Origin: Mycolicibacter engbaekii
Lineage (GTDB): Bacteria; Actinomycetota; Actinomycetes; Mycobacteriales; Mycobacteriaceae
Assembly: GCF_002101585.1 (NCBI RefSeq)
Contig: NZ_LQOT01000004.1
Location: forward strand, 1 to 64,000
DNA length: 64,000 nt
Direction: 5' to 3'
Position numbers and translations under genes: made by a program. Under the pieces are notes generated by a model that ran no database searches, had not been told where the DNA came from, and saw only the letters and a list, made by a program, of their open reading frames with translations. Shown in pieces: positions 36,050 through 45,074 of the stretch; the first letter of the stretch is position 1, and every line of letters begins with the position of its first letter.

Positions 36050-38616
36050 TGTGATTCCTCCTCAGCTGAGCGCAGTGCGGGGACCGGAAGCGGGACTTTG
36101 CGGCCGTCGCGCTCGGCGAATGCGACAGTCGGATCTTCGGCTTCGGGGGCGTTGACGAACGAGACGAACCGCGCCAGCTTCTCCGGATCGTCGAGTACGC
36201 CTTTCCACTCATCGGTGTAGTTCTCGACGTGACGGGCCATCTCCGATTCGAATTCATCGGCCAGCCCCAGGGAGTCGTCACAGACAACCTCGCGGACGTG
36301 GTCGAGCCCGCCTTCCATCGACTCGATCCACGGCGCGGTGCGTTGCAACCGATCGGCTGTGCGGATGTAGAACATCAGGAACCGGTCGATGTAGCGGAAG
36401 ACCGTCTCGGTGTCGAGGTCGGCGGCGAGCAGCTGGGCGTGCTTGGGCGACATGCCGCCGTTCCCGCCGACGTAGAGGTTCCAGCCGATTTCGGTGGCGA
36501 TCACACCGACATCCTTGGCGCGCGCCTCGGCGCACTCCCGGGCACAGCCCGACACGCCCATCTTGATCTTGTGCGGCGCACGCAAGCCGCGGTAGCGCAA
36601 CTCCAGGTCGATGGCCAGCTTCACCGAATCCTGTTGCCCGTAGCGGCACCAATCGCTGCCTACGCAACTCTTCACGGTCCGCAGGGCCTTGCCGTACGCC
36701 TGGCCGGATTCCATGCCGGCATCGACCAGTTTGCGCCAGATCTCAGGCAGCTGGTCGACCCGGGCGCCGAACATGTCGATCCGCTGCCCGCCGGTGATCT
36801 TGGTGTAGAGGCCGAATTGCTGGGCGATCTGGCCGATCAGGATCAGATGCTCTGGTTTGATCTCGCCGCCGGGGACACGGGGAACCACCGAGTAGCTGCC
36901 GTTGCGCTGAATGTTGGCCAGGAAGTGGTCGTTGGTGTCCTGCAGCGCGGCCTGCTCGCCCTCGAGGATGTGCTCGGATCCGGTGGAGGCCAGGATCGAC
37001 GCGACGGTCGGCTTGCAGATGTCGCACCCGTGGCCCGTGCCGAAGCGGCCCAGCAGTTCGGAGAAGGTGCGGATCCGGGTGGCCTGAACCACCTCGAAGA
37101 GCTCGGCGCGCGACTGGGTGAAGTGCTCGCACAGCGCCTTGGACTGCTCCACACCTTCGGCGATCAGCAAGTCTTTGAGCAGCGGTACACAGGACCCGCA
37201 CGAGGTACCCGCTTTCGTCTGCACCTTCAAGCTCTGCACATCGTGACAACCACCGGCGATCGCCTCGCACAGTTGCGCTTTGCTCACGTTGTTGCACGAG
37301 CAGATCTGGGCCGCGCCCGGCAGCGCCCGGATTCCCAGGCCGGCCTTCCCGTCGCCCGGGCCGGCCGGGGCGATCAGTTCCAGCGGATCGCCGGGCAACT
37401 CGGCACCGACCATCGGACGCAGCACCCCGTATGCCGAGGCATCGCCGACCAGGATTCCGCCGAGCAGGGTCTTGGCGTCGTCGGAGAGCACCAGTTTGGC
37501 GTAGGTCCGCTTGACCGGGTCGTTGACGACGACCGACAGCGCGTTCGAGGTCGCTCCCATCCCGTCGCCGAAACTGGCCACATCCACACCGAGCAACTTG
37601 AGCTTGGTGGACATATCGGCCTCACCGAATTCGGCGGCACCGTCCAGGAGCCGGTCGGCGACCACCTCGGCACTGCTGTAACCGGGTCCGACCAATCCGT
37701 AGCAGACCCCTTCGATGGCAGCCACCTCGCCGATCGCGTATACATCGGGATCACTTGTGCGGCAAGTAAGGTCGGTTAACACGCCACCCCGCTCGGCGAT
37801 TTGCAGGCCGGCCTCACGAGCCAGTTCGTCACGTGGCCGCACACCGGCGGCAAAGATCACCAATCCGGCCTCGATCACCGTGCCGTCGCCCAGTCGCACC
37901 GCAAGAGTGGGGGCGCCGTGCTGGTGCGTCAACTGTTGGATCGACTCGGTTCCCACACCGACGTGCACCGCGATACCCAGATCCGCGATCATCCGGATCA
38001 ACAACACGCCGCCGGCGTCGTCGAGTTGCTGCGGCATCAACCGCGGGGCCATCTCGACGATGTGCGGCTCGATGCCGGACCTGCGCAGTGCGTTCGCCGC
38101 TTCCAGCCCCAGCAACCCGCCACCGATCACCACTCCAGCGCGGGTCTTGCCCGCCTCGAGCATGCATTCGATGTCCGCACGGATTCCGTCCAGGTCGTCG
38201 AGGGTCCGGTAGACGTGGCACCCGGGCAGGTCATGACCCGGGACCGGGGGAACGAAGGCGCGCGAGCCGGTGGCGAGCACCAGGGTGTCGTAGCCGTAGC
38301 ACCGCCCATCGGCCGCGAGCACCGATTTGGCGGCCAGGTCGACTTTCGTGACGCGCGTGCTCAGCATTAGCTTCACATGCTCATCCCCGGCGTAATCGTT
38401 ACCCGGCAGCGCGAGCCGGGAGCGATCCCAGCCGTCGGTGTAGGAGGTCAAGCCGACCCGGTCGTACGCCGGGTCGGCTTCCTCGGCGAGCACCGTGACC
38501 CGCCAGGCCGGGCCTGCAGACCTGCTGCGCAGCGCCTCGACCAGACGATGACCCACCATGCCGTGGCCAACCACGACAAGGTCCCTCACGTCACGCGGGG
38601 TCTCAACAGTGGTCAT
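36046..38616 (-). CDS. nirB: nitrite reductase (NADH) large subunit
   Basis: 856 residues from the ATG at 38616; length agrees with H37Rv NirB. Domain order: FAD/NAD(P) reductase (VVVGHGMVGHRLVEAL, LVLATGSRAFVPP, VVIGGGLLGLEAANAL), a BFD-like [2Fe-2S] region (CSCNNV, GTSCGSC), then the nitrite/sulfite reductase ferredoxin-like and sirohaem domains. The sirohaem/4Fe-4S ligands are CVGSDWC and GCAREC. Assimilatory nitrite reduction to ammonium. Upstream lie a palindrome, a GlnR-like box and direct repeats. Confidence 0.96.
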   Translation of the reverse strand: MTTVETPRDVRDLVVVGHGMVGHRLVEALRSRSAGPAWRVTVLAEEADPAYDRVGLTSYTDGWDRSRLALPGNDYAGDEHVKLMLSTRVTKVDLAAKSVLAADGRCYGYDTLVLATGSRAFVPPVPGHDLPGCHVYRTLDDLDGIRADIECMLEAGKTRAGVVIGGGLLGLEAANALRRSGIEPHIVEMAPRLMPQQLDDAGGVLLIRMIADLGIAVHVGVGTESIQQLTHQHGAPTLAVRLGDGTVIEAGLVIFAAGVRPRDELAREAGLQIAERGGVLTDLTCRTSDPDVYAIGEVAAIEGVCYGLVGPGYSSAEVVADRLLDGAAEFGEADMSTKLKLLGVDVASFGDGMGATSNALSVVVNDPVKRTYAKLVLSDDAKTLLGGILVGDASAYGVLRPMVGAELPGDPLELIAPAGPGDGKAGLGIRALPGAAQICSCNNVSKAQLCEAIAGGCHDVQSLKVQTKAGTSCGSCVPLLKDLLIAEGVEQSKALCEHFTQSRAELFEVVQATRIRTFSELLGRFGTGHGCDICKPTVASILASTGSEHILEGEQAALQDTNDHFLANIQRNGSYSVVPRVPGGEIKPEHLILIGQIAQQFGLYTKITGGQRIDMFGARVDQLPEIWRKLVDAGMESGQAYGKALRTVKSCVGSDWCRYGQQDSVKLAIDLELRYRGLRAPHKIKMGVSGCARECAEARAKDVGVIATEIGWNLYVGGNGGMSPKHAQLLAADLDTETVFRYIDRFLMFYIRTADRLQRTAPWIESMEGGLDHVREVVCDDSLGLADEFESEMARHVENYTDEWKGVLDDPEKLARFVSFVNAPEAEDPTVAFAERDGRKVPLPVPALRSAEEESQ

Positions 38617-38635
38617 GCGTAACACGTTAGGAAGC

Positions 38636-38654
38636 CGATATTTCTGGAATATCG
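38636..38654. promoter_or_regulatory. AT-rich palindrome in the nirB promoter region
   Basis: CGATATT (38636-38642) and AATATCG (38648-38654) flank TCTGG. It is bracketed by two direct copies of ACACGTTA at 38622-38629 and 38657-38664, starting 35 bases apart. It lies 20 bases upstream of the nirB ATG, where a repressor or activator of nirBD could bind. Confidence 0.5.
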
Positions 38655-38660
38655 CCACAC

Positions 38661-38676
38661 GTTACAATGGTGTGAC
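38661..38676 (+). promoter_or_regulatory. GlnR-type box upstream of nirB
   Basis: GTTAC (38661-38665) and GTGAC (38672-38676) are separated by six bases, giving the AC-N9-AC pattern of mycobacterial GlnR sites. It ends about 60 bases from the nirB ATG. GlnR is known to activate nirBD in mycobacteria, which supports the reading; the site was found by eye only. Confidence 0.45.
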
Positions 38677-38748
38677 GGTGTGCCCACACCCTCGACTCGG
38701 GGCTCGGCAGGCACGGGGCCGCCGGTCGTGTTCGCCGACGGCGAACGC

Positions 38749-38775
38749 GGAACTTTAGCGCGGGCGACTCAAGTT
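38749..38775 (+). promoter_or_regulatory. acr2/hsp20 promoter: SigE/SigH-type elements with embedded HspR (HAIR) box
   Basis: GGAAC (38749-38753), 19 bases, then GTT (38773-38775) fits the mycobacterial SigE/SigH promoter pattern. Overlapping it, CTTTAGC (38753-38759) - N7 - ACTCAAG (38767-38773) matches the HAIR consensus CTTGAGT-N7-ACTCAAG at 12 of 14 bases. HspR bound here would cover the whole promoter. Just upstream TTCGCCG-A-CGGCGAA (38731-38745) is a further small inverted repeat. Confidence 0.7.
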
Positions 38776-38843
38776 TTAACGGGTGACGGACCGGCACCCA
38801 CCGGCACGTAAAGCAACCGCCCCCAAGAAAGGTATGGAGACCC

Positions 38844-39287
38844 ATGAGCACCCTGACTCTGTGGCACCGCCCGTTCGACACCGACCGCTGGGTCCGCGAC
38901 TTCTTCGGACCGGCCACCGCCAGCGACTGGCGGACGCCGCCGGTGAGCGGCTTCCGCCCGGCCGCCGAGATCACCAAGGACGGCGACGACGCGGTGGTCC
39001 GCCTGGAGCTGCCCGGCATCGATGTCGACAACGACGTGACGGTCGAGCTCGACGGCGGCCGTCTGGTGGTGCACGGCGAACGCCGTGACCGCCACGCCGA
39101 CACCGACGCCCCAGCCGGCCGCACGCTGCGAGAGGTTCGCTACGGCGCGTTCCGCCGCTCCTTCGCGGTACCGGCGCACGTCACCGGCGATGCCGTCTCG
39201 GCGTCGTACGACGCGGGCGTCCTGACGGTCCGAGTGGCCGGTGTCTACGCCGGCACGCAGCCACAGCGAATCGCCATCACCCGCTAA
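38844..39287 (+). CDS. hsp20: Hsp20-family small heat shock protein (Acr2-like)
   Basis: 147 residues, ATG 38844. Alpha-crystallin domain at about residues 40-135: PAAEITKDGDDAVVRLELPGID, LVVHGERRD, YGAFRRSFAVP, and ending AGVLTVRVAGVY. An ATP-independent holdase that limits aggregation of unfolded proteins. Position next to nirB and the sdh1 operon corresponds to H37Rv Rv0251c (Acr2), which responds to heat through HspR and to envelope/oxidative stress through SigE and SigH. A strong terminator follows. Confidence 0.93.
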   Translation: MSTLTLWHRPFDTDRWVRDFFGPATASDWRTPPVSGFRPAAEITKDGDDAVVRLELPGIDVDNDVTVELDGGRLVVHGERRDRHADTDAPAGRTLREVRYGAFRRSFAVPAHVTGDAVSASYDAGVLTVRVAGVYAGTQPQRIAITR

Positions 39288-39311
39288 ATCGCCGTACCCC
39301 CTCGGCAAGCG

Positions 39312-39345
39312 AAAACCCCCACACACCTGGGTGTGTGGGGGTTTT
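39312..39345. terminator. strong hairpin terminator after hsp20
   Basis: AAAACCCCCACACAC (39312-39326) and GTGTGTGGGGGTTTT (39331-39345) are perfect 15-base arms around CTGG. The A-tract and T-tract flanks allow termination in both directions. It separates hsp20 from the sdh1 promoter region. Confidence 0.85.
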
Positions 39346-39369
39346 GCGCATCGGGCGCTTACCGCCACT

Positions 39370-39389
39370 AACGTGATCTGTCTCACGTT
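39370..39389. promoter_or_regulatory. CRP-like palindrome upstream of the sdh1 operon
   Basis: AACGTGA (39370-39376) and TCACGTT (39383-39389) flank six bases. The GTGA-N6-TCAC core is that of CRP/Cmr-family sites (TGTGA-N6-TCACA). It lies 65 bases before the GTG at 39454. A second inverted repeat, CCCGAT-N9-ATCGGG (39395-39415), lies between it and the gene. Confidence 0.55.
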
Positions 39390-39453
39390 CGATTCCCGAT
39401 GTGATTAGCATCGGGTGAACGTACTGTGAGCCGTACCACCCGAGGAGGCCCTG

Positions 39454-39750
39454 GTGTCGAGCACAACCGAACTCGCCGAACTGCACACCCTGATCGGTGA
39501 CCTGCGGCGCTGCGTGCTGGGGCTCAAGACCCGGTTAGGCGACATACCCGGCATGCGCCGCATCGAGATGGACGCCGAGCGCATCCTGACCGACGTCCAG
39601 CTCCTGGAATCCGACGCCGGAGAACTCGACCTGCAACGCTGGGCCGCCGAGCGCGCCCAGGAGAAGATCACGATCCCCGACACCGAATACGACAGCGAAT
39701 TCTGGCGTGACGTCGACGACGAAGGCGTCGGCGGCCAGGGCAGGTACTGA
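39454..39750 (+). CDS. conserved mycobacterial protein at the head of the sdh1 operon (Rv0250c-like)
   Basis: 98 residues from a GTG at 39454 with GAGGAGG upstream. Largely helical and charged: LHTLIGDLRRCVLGLKTRLGD, MRRIEMDAERILTDVQLLESD; acidic C-terminal region TEYDSEFWRDVDDEG. No membrane segment. Conserved in order and size with H37Rv Rv0250c directly upstream of succinate dehydrogenase genes, so an assembly or regulatory role for Sdh1 is plausible but unproven. Confidence 0.8.
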   Translation: MSSTTELAELHTLIGDLRRCVLGLKTRLGDIPGMRRIEMDAERILTDVQLLESDAGELDLQRWAAERAQEKITIPDTEYDSEFWRDVDDEGVGGQGRY

Positions 39751-39822
39751 AACCCCCACTGGGTGCTGCTTGTCGCTAAGGGGCGCCCTCCGACGAATCT
39801 CAGCCGAAGGGAACCCCCATAG

Positions 39823-40653
39823 ATGAGCGCACCCGCCGCGTACCGTCCCGGCCCCGGTGTCTTCTCGGCGACACGCGCCCGGATCGCCGACCGAACGCTG
39901 CGCACCGACCGCTGGTGGCTGTCGCCGCTGAGAATCGACCTGGGCTTCGCCATCTTCCTCATCTACGCGACGGCGCGCGGGTTCCAGCAGAACCACTACT
40001 TCGTGGAGAAGTACCACTACCTGACACCGTTCTATTCACCGTGCGTGAGCAAGGGCTGCGTCGCCGAGGCCAGTGAGTTCTGGCCGCAATTCCTGCCCGA
40101 TGTGTGGTGGCTGCCCTACGCGGCGATGTCGCTGCCGTTCCTGTTGCTCTTTCGGCTGACCTGCTACTACTACCGCGGCGCCTACTATCGGACCGTCTGG
40201 CAGTCGCCGACGTCGTGCGCGGTCCCCGAGCCCCGCGCCCATTACACCGGGGAGACCCGGTTTCCGCTGATCGTCCAGAACACCCACCGCTATTTCTTCT
40301 ACATCGCCGCCGTCATCTCGATCATCAACACCAACGATGCGATCGCGGCATTCCACTCCGACACCGGTCCGCACGGCTTCGGATTCGGACTGGGCAACCT
40401 CATCCTGGTCGGCAACGTCGCCATGTTGTGGACCTACACCCTGTCCTGCCACTCCTGCCGGCACGTGTTCGGCGGGCGGCTCAAGCATTTCTCCAAAAAC
40501 CCCGTGCGGTACTGGATGTGGTCGCAGATCAGCAAGATCAACGTGCATCACAAGCTGTTCGCCTGGATCACCCTGGGCACGCTGATGCTGACCGACTTCT
40601 ACATCATGCTGGTCGCCAGCGGCACCATCAGCGACCTGCGATTCATTGGCTGA
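39823..40653 (+). CDS. sdhC: succinate dehydrogenase 1 membrane anchor (SdhC, Rv0249c-like)
   Basis: 276 residues, ATG 39823. About five membrane helices (PLRIDLGFAIFLIYATA, LPYAAMSLPFLLLFRLTC, YFFYIAAVISIIN, LGNLILVGNVAMLWTYTL, LFAWITLGTLMLTDFYIML). It carries Cys74 and Cys79 (PCVSKGC) and Cys209-His210-x-Cys212-x-His214 (SCHSCRH). A membrane-embedded Rieske-type cluster has been reported in mycobacterial Sdh1, and these Cys/His residues are the obvious ligand candidates. It anchors SdhAB and passes electrons to menaquinone. No separate SdhD is present. Confidence 0.88.
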   Translation: MSAPAAYRPGPGVFSATRARIADRTLRTDRWWLSPLRIDLGFAIFLIYATARGFQQNHYFVEKYHYLTPFYSPCVSKGCVAEASEFWPQFLPDVWWLPYAAMSLPFLLLFRLTCYYYRGAYYRTVWQSPTSCAVPEPRAHYTGETRFPLIVQNTHRYFFYIAAVISIINTNDAIAAFHSDTGPHGFGFGLGNLILVGNVAMLWTYTLSCHSCRHVFGGRLKHFSKNPVRYWMWSQISKINVHHKLFAWITLGTLMLTDFYIMLVASGTISDLRFIG

Positions 40654-40695
40654 CAGACATTTTCGAAGTGTCAACTCATAGACGAGTGAGGATTC

Positions 40696-42615
40696 ATGGT
40701 TGAAGTCGAACGGCACTCCTACGACGTGGTCGTGATCGGTGCCGGCGGCGCTGGGCTGCGTGCGGTAATCGAAGCGCGCGAGCAGGGCCTGAGCGTTGCG
40801 GTGGTGTGTAAGTCACTGTTCGGCAAGGCACACACCGTGATGGCCGAAGGCGGCTGCGCGGCATCGATGGGCAATGTCAACTCCAAGGACAACTGGCAGG
40901 TGCACTTCCGCGACACCATGCGTGGCGGAAAGTTCCTGAACAACTGGCGCATGGCGGAGTTGCACGCCCGGGAAGCCCCGGAGCGGGTGTGGGAGCTGGA
41001 GACCTACGGGGCGCTGTTCGACCGGACGCCCGACGGAAAGATCAACCAGCGCAACTTCGGCGGCCACACCTACCCGCGTCTGGCCCACGTCGGTGACCGC
41101 ACCGGCTTGGAGTTGATCCGCACCATGCAGCAGAAAGTGGTGTCGCTGCAACAGGACGACTACGCCGAGTTCGGTGATTACGAGGCGCGGATCAAGATCT
41201 TCCACGAGTGCACCATCACCGAACTGGTCAAAGACGAGGCCACCGGTGCCATCGCGGGTGCGTTCGGCTACTGGCGCGAAAGCGGCGACTTCGTGTTGTT
41301 CGAAGCGCCGGCGATCGTCCTGGCCACCGGCGGCATCGGAAAGTCGTTCAAGGTGACCTCCAACTCCTGGGAGTACACCGGCGACGGTCACGCGCTGGCG
41401 CTGCGCGCCGGGGCCACCCTGATCAACATGGAGTTCGTCCAGTTCCACCCGACCGGGATGGTATGGCCCCCCAGTGTGAAGGGAATTCTGGTCACCGAGG
41501 GTGTCCGCGGCGACGGCGGGGTGCTCAAGAACTCCGACGGCACCCGGTTCATGTTCGACTACATCCCGCCGGTGTTCAAAGGCCAGTACGCCGAGACCGA
41601 GCAAGAGGCCGACCAGTGGCTCAAGGACAACGACTCGGCCCGCCGCACCCCTGACCTGCTGCCCCGCGACGAGGTGGCCCGCGCCATCAACTCCGAGGTG
41701 AAGGCGGGGCGGGGATCGCCGCACGGCGGGGTGTTCCTCGACATCGCCTCCCGGCTGACGCCGGAGGAGATCAAGCGCCGGCTGCCCTCGATGTACCACC
41801 AGTTCATGCAGCTCGCTGAGGTCGACATCACCAAGGACGCAATGGAAGTCGGGCCGACCTGCCACTACGTGATGGGCGGGATCGAGGTCGACCCCGACAC
41901 CGCTGCGTCGGTGGTTCCCGGCCTGTTCGCCGCCGGCGAGTGCTCCGGTGGGATGCACGGCTCCAACCGGCTGGGCGGCAACTCCCTGTCGGACCTGCTG
42001 GTTTTCGGCCGCCGCGCCGGTCTGGGCGCCGCCGAATACGTGCGGAGCCTGGAGACCAGGCCGACGGTGACACCGGCGACGCTGAACGCCGCAGCCCAGC
42101 TGGCGCTCGCGCCGTTCGACGGACCCTCCGGCGGCGGCACTGGCGAGAATCCGTACACGCTGCAGTCCGAGCTGCAGCAGGCGATGAACGACCTGGTCGG
42201 CATCATCCGTAATGCCGGCGAGCTGGAGCAGGCCCTGGTGCGCCTTGAGCAGTTCAAGGCCCGGTTCGCCGCTGTCACCGTCGAGGGCGGGCGGCACTAC
42301 AACCCGGGCTGGCACCTGGCCATCGACCTGCGCAACATGCTGCTGGTCAGCGAATGCGTGGCCAAGGCCGCGCTGCAGCGCACCGAGAGCCGGGGTGGGC
42401 ACACCCGCGACGACCACCCGGGGATGGACCCGGACTGGCGTAAGACCCTGCTGGTCTGCCGGGTCTCGGACGACAGCGCGGTCCCCGACATCACGATCAC
42501 TCCGGAACCCCAGGTCGGGATGCGCGAGGACTTGCTCGAGCTGTTCGAGATCTCCGAGTTGGAGAAGTACTACACCGACCAAGAGCTGGCGCAACATCCG
42601 GGACGGAGAGCGTAA
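40696..42615 (+). CDS. sdhA: succinate dehydrogenase 1 flavoprotein subunit
   Basis: 639 residues, ATG 40696 preceded by GTGAGG. FAD motif VVVIGAGGAGLRAVIEA at the N-terminus; His46 in GKAHTVMAEGGC is the expected covalent FAD attachment site. Substrate-binding and capping-domain signatures follow: EFVQFHPTGM, VTEGVRGDGGVL, CHYVMGGIEVD, and ECSGGMHGSNRLGGNSL. Oxidises succinate to fumarate. Its TAA overlaps the sdhB ATG by one base (TAATG). Matches Rv0248c. Confidence 0.96.
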   Translation: MVEVERHSYDVVVIGAGGAGLRAVIEAREQGLSVAVVCKSLFGKAHTVMAEGGCAASMGNVNSKDNWQVHFRDTMRGGKFLNNWRMAELHAREAPERVWELETYGALFDRTPDGKINQRNFGGHTYPRLAHVGDRTGLELIRTMQQKVVSLQQDDYAEFGDYEARIKIFHECTITELVKDEATGAIAGAFGYWRESGDFVLFEAPAIVLATGGIGKSFKVTSNSWEYTGDGHALALRAGATLINMEFVQFHPTGMVWPPSVKGILVTEGVRGDGGVLKNSDGTRFMFDYIPPVFKGQYAETEQEADQWLKDNDSARRTPDLLPRDEVARAINSEVKAGRGSPHGGVFLDIASRLTPEEIKRRLPSMYHQFMQLAEVDITKDAMEVGPTCHYVMGGIEVDPDTAASVVPGLFAAGECSGGMHGSNRLGGNSLSDLLVFGRRAGLGAAEYVRSLETRPTVTPATLNAAAQLALAPFDGPSGGGTGENPYTLQSELQQAMNDLVGIIRNAGELEQALVRLEQFKARFAAVTVEGGRHYNPGWHLAIDLRNMLLVSECVAKAALQRTESRGGHTRDDHPGMDPDWRKTLLVCRVSDDSAVPDITITPEPQVGMREDLLELFEISELEKYYTDQELAQHPGRRA

Positions 42616-43370
42616 TGACATACAACGCCCAGTTGCGAGTCTGGCGCGGTGACCTCGACGGCGGCGGTCTGCACGACTTCGAGGTCGAGGTCAACGAGGG
42701 CGAGGTCGTACTCGACGTCATCCACCGCCTGCAGGCGACCCAGGCCCCGGACCTGGCGGTCCGCTGGAACTGCAAGGCCGGCAAATGCGGATCGTGTTCG
42801 GCGGAGATCAATGGCCTGCCGCGGCTGCTGTGCATGACGCGGATGTCGGTGTTCGACCCGGCTGAGACGATCACGGTGACCCCGGTGCGGACCTTCCCGG
42901 TGATCCGCGACCTGGTTACCGACGTCTCTTTCAACTACCAGAAGGCCCGCGAGATGCCGGCTTTCAAGCCGCCCGCGGACCTCAAGCCCGGCGAGTACCG
43001 GATGCAGCAGATGGATGTGGAGCGCTCCCAGGAGTTCCGCAAGTGCATCGAATGCTTCCTGTGCCAGAACGTCTGCCACGTCATCCGGGACCACGAGGAG
43101 AACAAGGAGCGCTTCTCCGGGCCGCGGATGTTCATCCGGCTCGCCGAGTTGGACATGCACCCGCTGGACGCCGCCGACCGGCGTGACTTCGCCCAGGACG
43201 AGGCCGGTCTGGGGCTGTGCAACATCACCAAGTGCTGCACCGAGGTCTGCCCGGAGCACATCACGATCACCGACAACGCCATCATCCCGATGAAGGAACG
43301 GGTGGCGGGCGACCGCTACGACCCGGTGGTCTGGCTCGGCCGAAAGATCTTCCGCCGCAAGTCCGACTGA
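42615..43370 (+). CDS. sdhB: succinate dehydrogenase 1 iron-sulfur subunit
   Basis: 251 residues, ATG 42615 overlapping the sdhA stop. N-terminal [2Fe-2S] ligands CKAGKCGSC and a later Cys (LLCM). C-terminal cluster motifs CIECFLCQNVC and CNITKCCTEVCPEHI for the [4Fe-4S] and [3Fe-4S]/[4Fe-4S] centres. Transfers electrons from SdhA FAD to the membrane anchor. Matches Rv0247c; the end of the operon, facing suhB convergently. Confidence 0.96.
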   Translation: MTYNAQLRVWRGDLDGGGLHDFEVEVNEGEVVLDVIHRLQATQAPDLAVRWNCKAGKCGSCSAEINGLPRLLCMTRMSVFDPAETITVTPVRTFPVIRDLVTDVSFNYQKAREMPAFKPPADLKPGEYRMQQMDVERSQEFRKCIECFLCQNVCHVIRDHEENKERFSGPRMFIRLAELDMHPLDAADRRDFAQDEAGLGLCNITKCCTEVCPEHITITDNAIIPMKERVAGDRYDPVVWLGRKIFRRKSD

Positions 43371-43392
43371 CGCGTGGGCGACTGCGCACCGA

Positions 43393-44253
43393 TTACTCGG
43401 GAATCGGCTCCCAGCCGCCCGCATCCCGGAGCGACGCGATGAGCGCGTCGGCCACACCCGGCGCTGCCGCGACGATCAGGTCCCCTGCGTCGATCGCCGG
43501 GCCGGGCAGCACCACGCGTGCGCCCGCCTCGACCGCGATCAGCGCACCCGCGGCGTAGTCCCATGGCTTGATCCCGTGCTCGTAGTAGGCGTCCAGCCGT
43601 CCGGCGGCGACCATGCACAGATCCAGTGCGGCCGACCCGATCCGGCGGACGTCGCGCACCGTCGGCAGTAACCGGGCCAGCAACGCCGCCTGCGCGGCCC
43701 GGCGCCGGGGCGAATAGCCGAAGCCGGTGCCCAGCAGCGCCAGCGACAGCTCGCTGACATCGGTGCAACGCAGCTGGGCTGTGCCCTGCGAATCGGTGAC
43801 CTGTGCGCCCAGTCCGGCACCGGCCGAGTAGAGCCGGCCGCCGGCCACGTCGGCAACCGCGCCGGCCACCGAGACCCCGCCGATCTGTGCGGCCACCGAA
43901 ACCGCGTAGGCCGGGATGTCGTACATGAAGTTCACGGTGCCGTCGATCGGGTCGACCACCCAGGTGACGACCCCCGGTTCGTGGCGACCCGGACCTCCGC
44001 CCTCCTCGCCGAGCACCGGATCTCCGGGCCGCAAGCGGGTCAGTCGGTCACGGATCAGGCTTTCGGTCTCGGTATCGACCACGGTCACCGGATCGGTCGG
44101 GCTGCTTTTCGTCTGGACGATCCCGGCGGCGGGGTCGGCTCCGTGCGCACCGAACACCTCGGCGCGTCGGCGCCGGACGAAGGCCGCCGCCTCGGCCACC
44201 AGCGTCTCGGCGGTGATTCGCAGCTGTAGGGGGTCGCTGGTGAGTGGCGCCAT
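43393..44253 (-). CDS. suhB: inositol-1-monophosphatase family protein, SuhB-like
   Basis: 286 residues from the ATG at 44253. Mg-dependent phosphatase motifs: LGEEGGG, WVVDPIDGTVNF (motif A) and PWDYAAGALIAVEAGA (motif B). Close to M. tuberculosis SuhB across its length (AAAFVRRRRAEVFG, SSPTDPVTVVDTETE, RRIGSAALDLCMVAAGRLDAY). Hydrolyses inositol phosphates, giving inositol for phosphatidylinositol, PIM and mycothiol. In H37Rv suhB lies elsewhere (Rv2701c), so this is a local rearrangement or a paralogue. Confidence 0.9.
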   Translation of the reverse strand: MAPLTSDPLQLRITAETLVAEAAAFVRRRRAEVFGAHGADPAAGIVQTKSSPTDPVTVVDTETESLIRDRLTRLRPGDPVLGEEGGGPGRHEPGVVTWVVDPIDGTVNFMYDIPAYAVSVAAQIGGVSVAGAVADVAGGRLYSAGAGLGAQVTDSQGTAQLRCTDVSELSLALLGTGFGYSPRRRAAQAALLARLLPTVRDVRRIGSAALDLCMVAAGRLDAYYEHGIKPWDYAAGALIAVEAGARVVLPGPAIDAGDLIVAAAPGVADALIASLRDAGGWEPIPE

Positions 44254-44316
44254 CAGCCCATAGCAGCACACCGGCGGCGGTTGTCGCACCCCCGGCGCGG
44301 GGGCGGCGGCGCGGCC

Positions 44317-44964
<648 letters not shown>

Positions 44965-44986
44965 TCACATCAGCTTGCACTATGGC

Positions 44987-45027
44987 TACCGGCGAGTATA
45001 TTTCAGGTTACGTTACTGGTGGGTAAC
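44987..45027. promoter_or_regulatory. fadE5 operator: TTAC-N6-GTAA site plus a weaker copy
   Basis: GTTAC (45012-45016) - TGGTGG - GTAAC (45023-45027) is a perfect 5-base inverted repeat, ending 47 bases before the fadE5 GTG. A weaker TAC-N6-GTA copy lies at 44987-44998. The same spaced motif is found at fadA2/fabG4 (50295-50310) and before the tetR gene (53338-53353). Confidence 0.65.
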
Positions 45028-45074
45028 TTAAGCCTGAGTACCCAACCACAGGTGGCATTCCATGAGGAGGAAGA

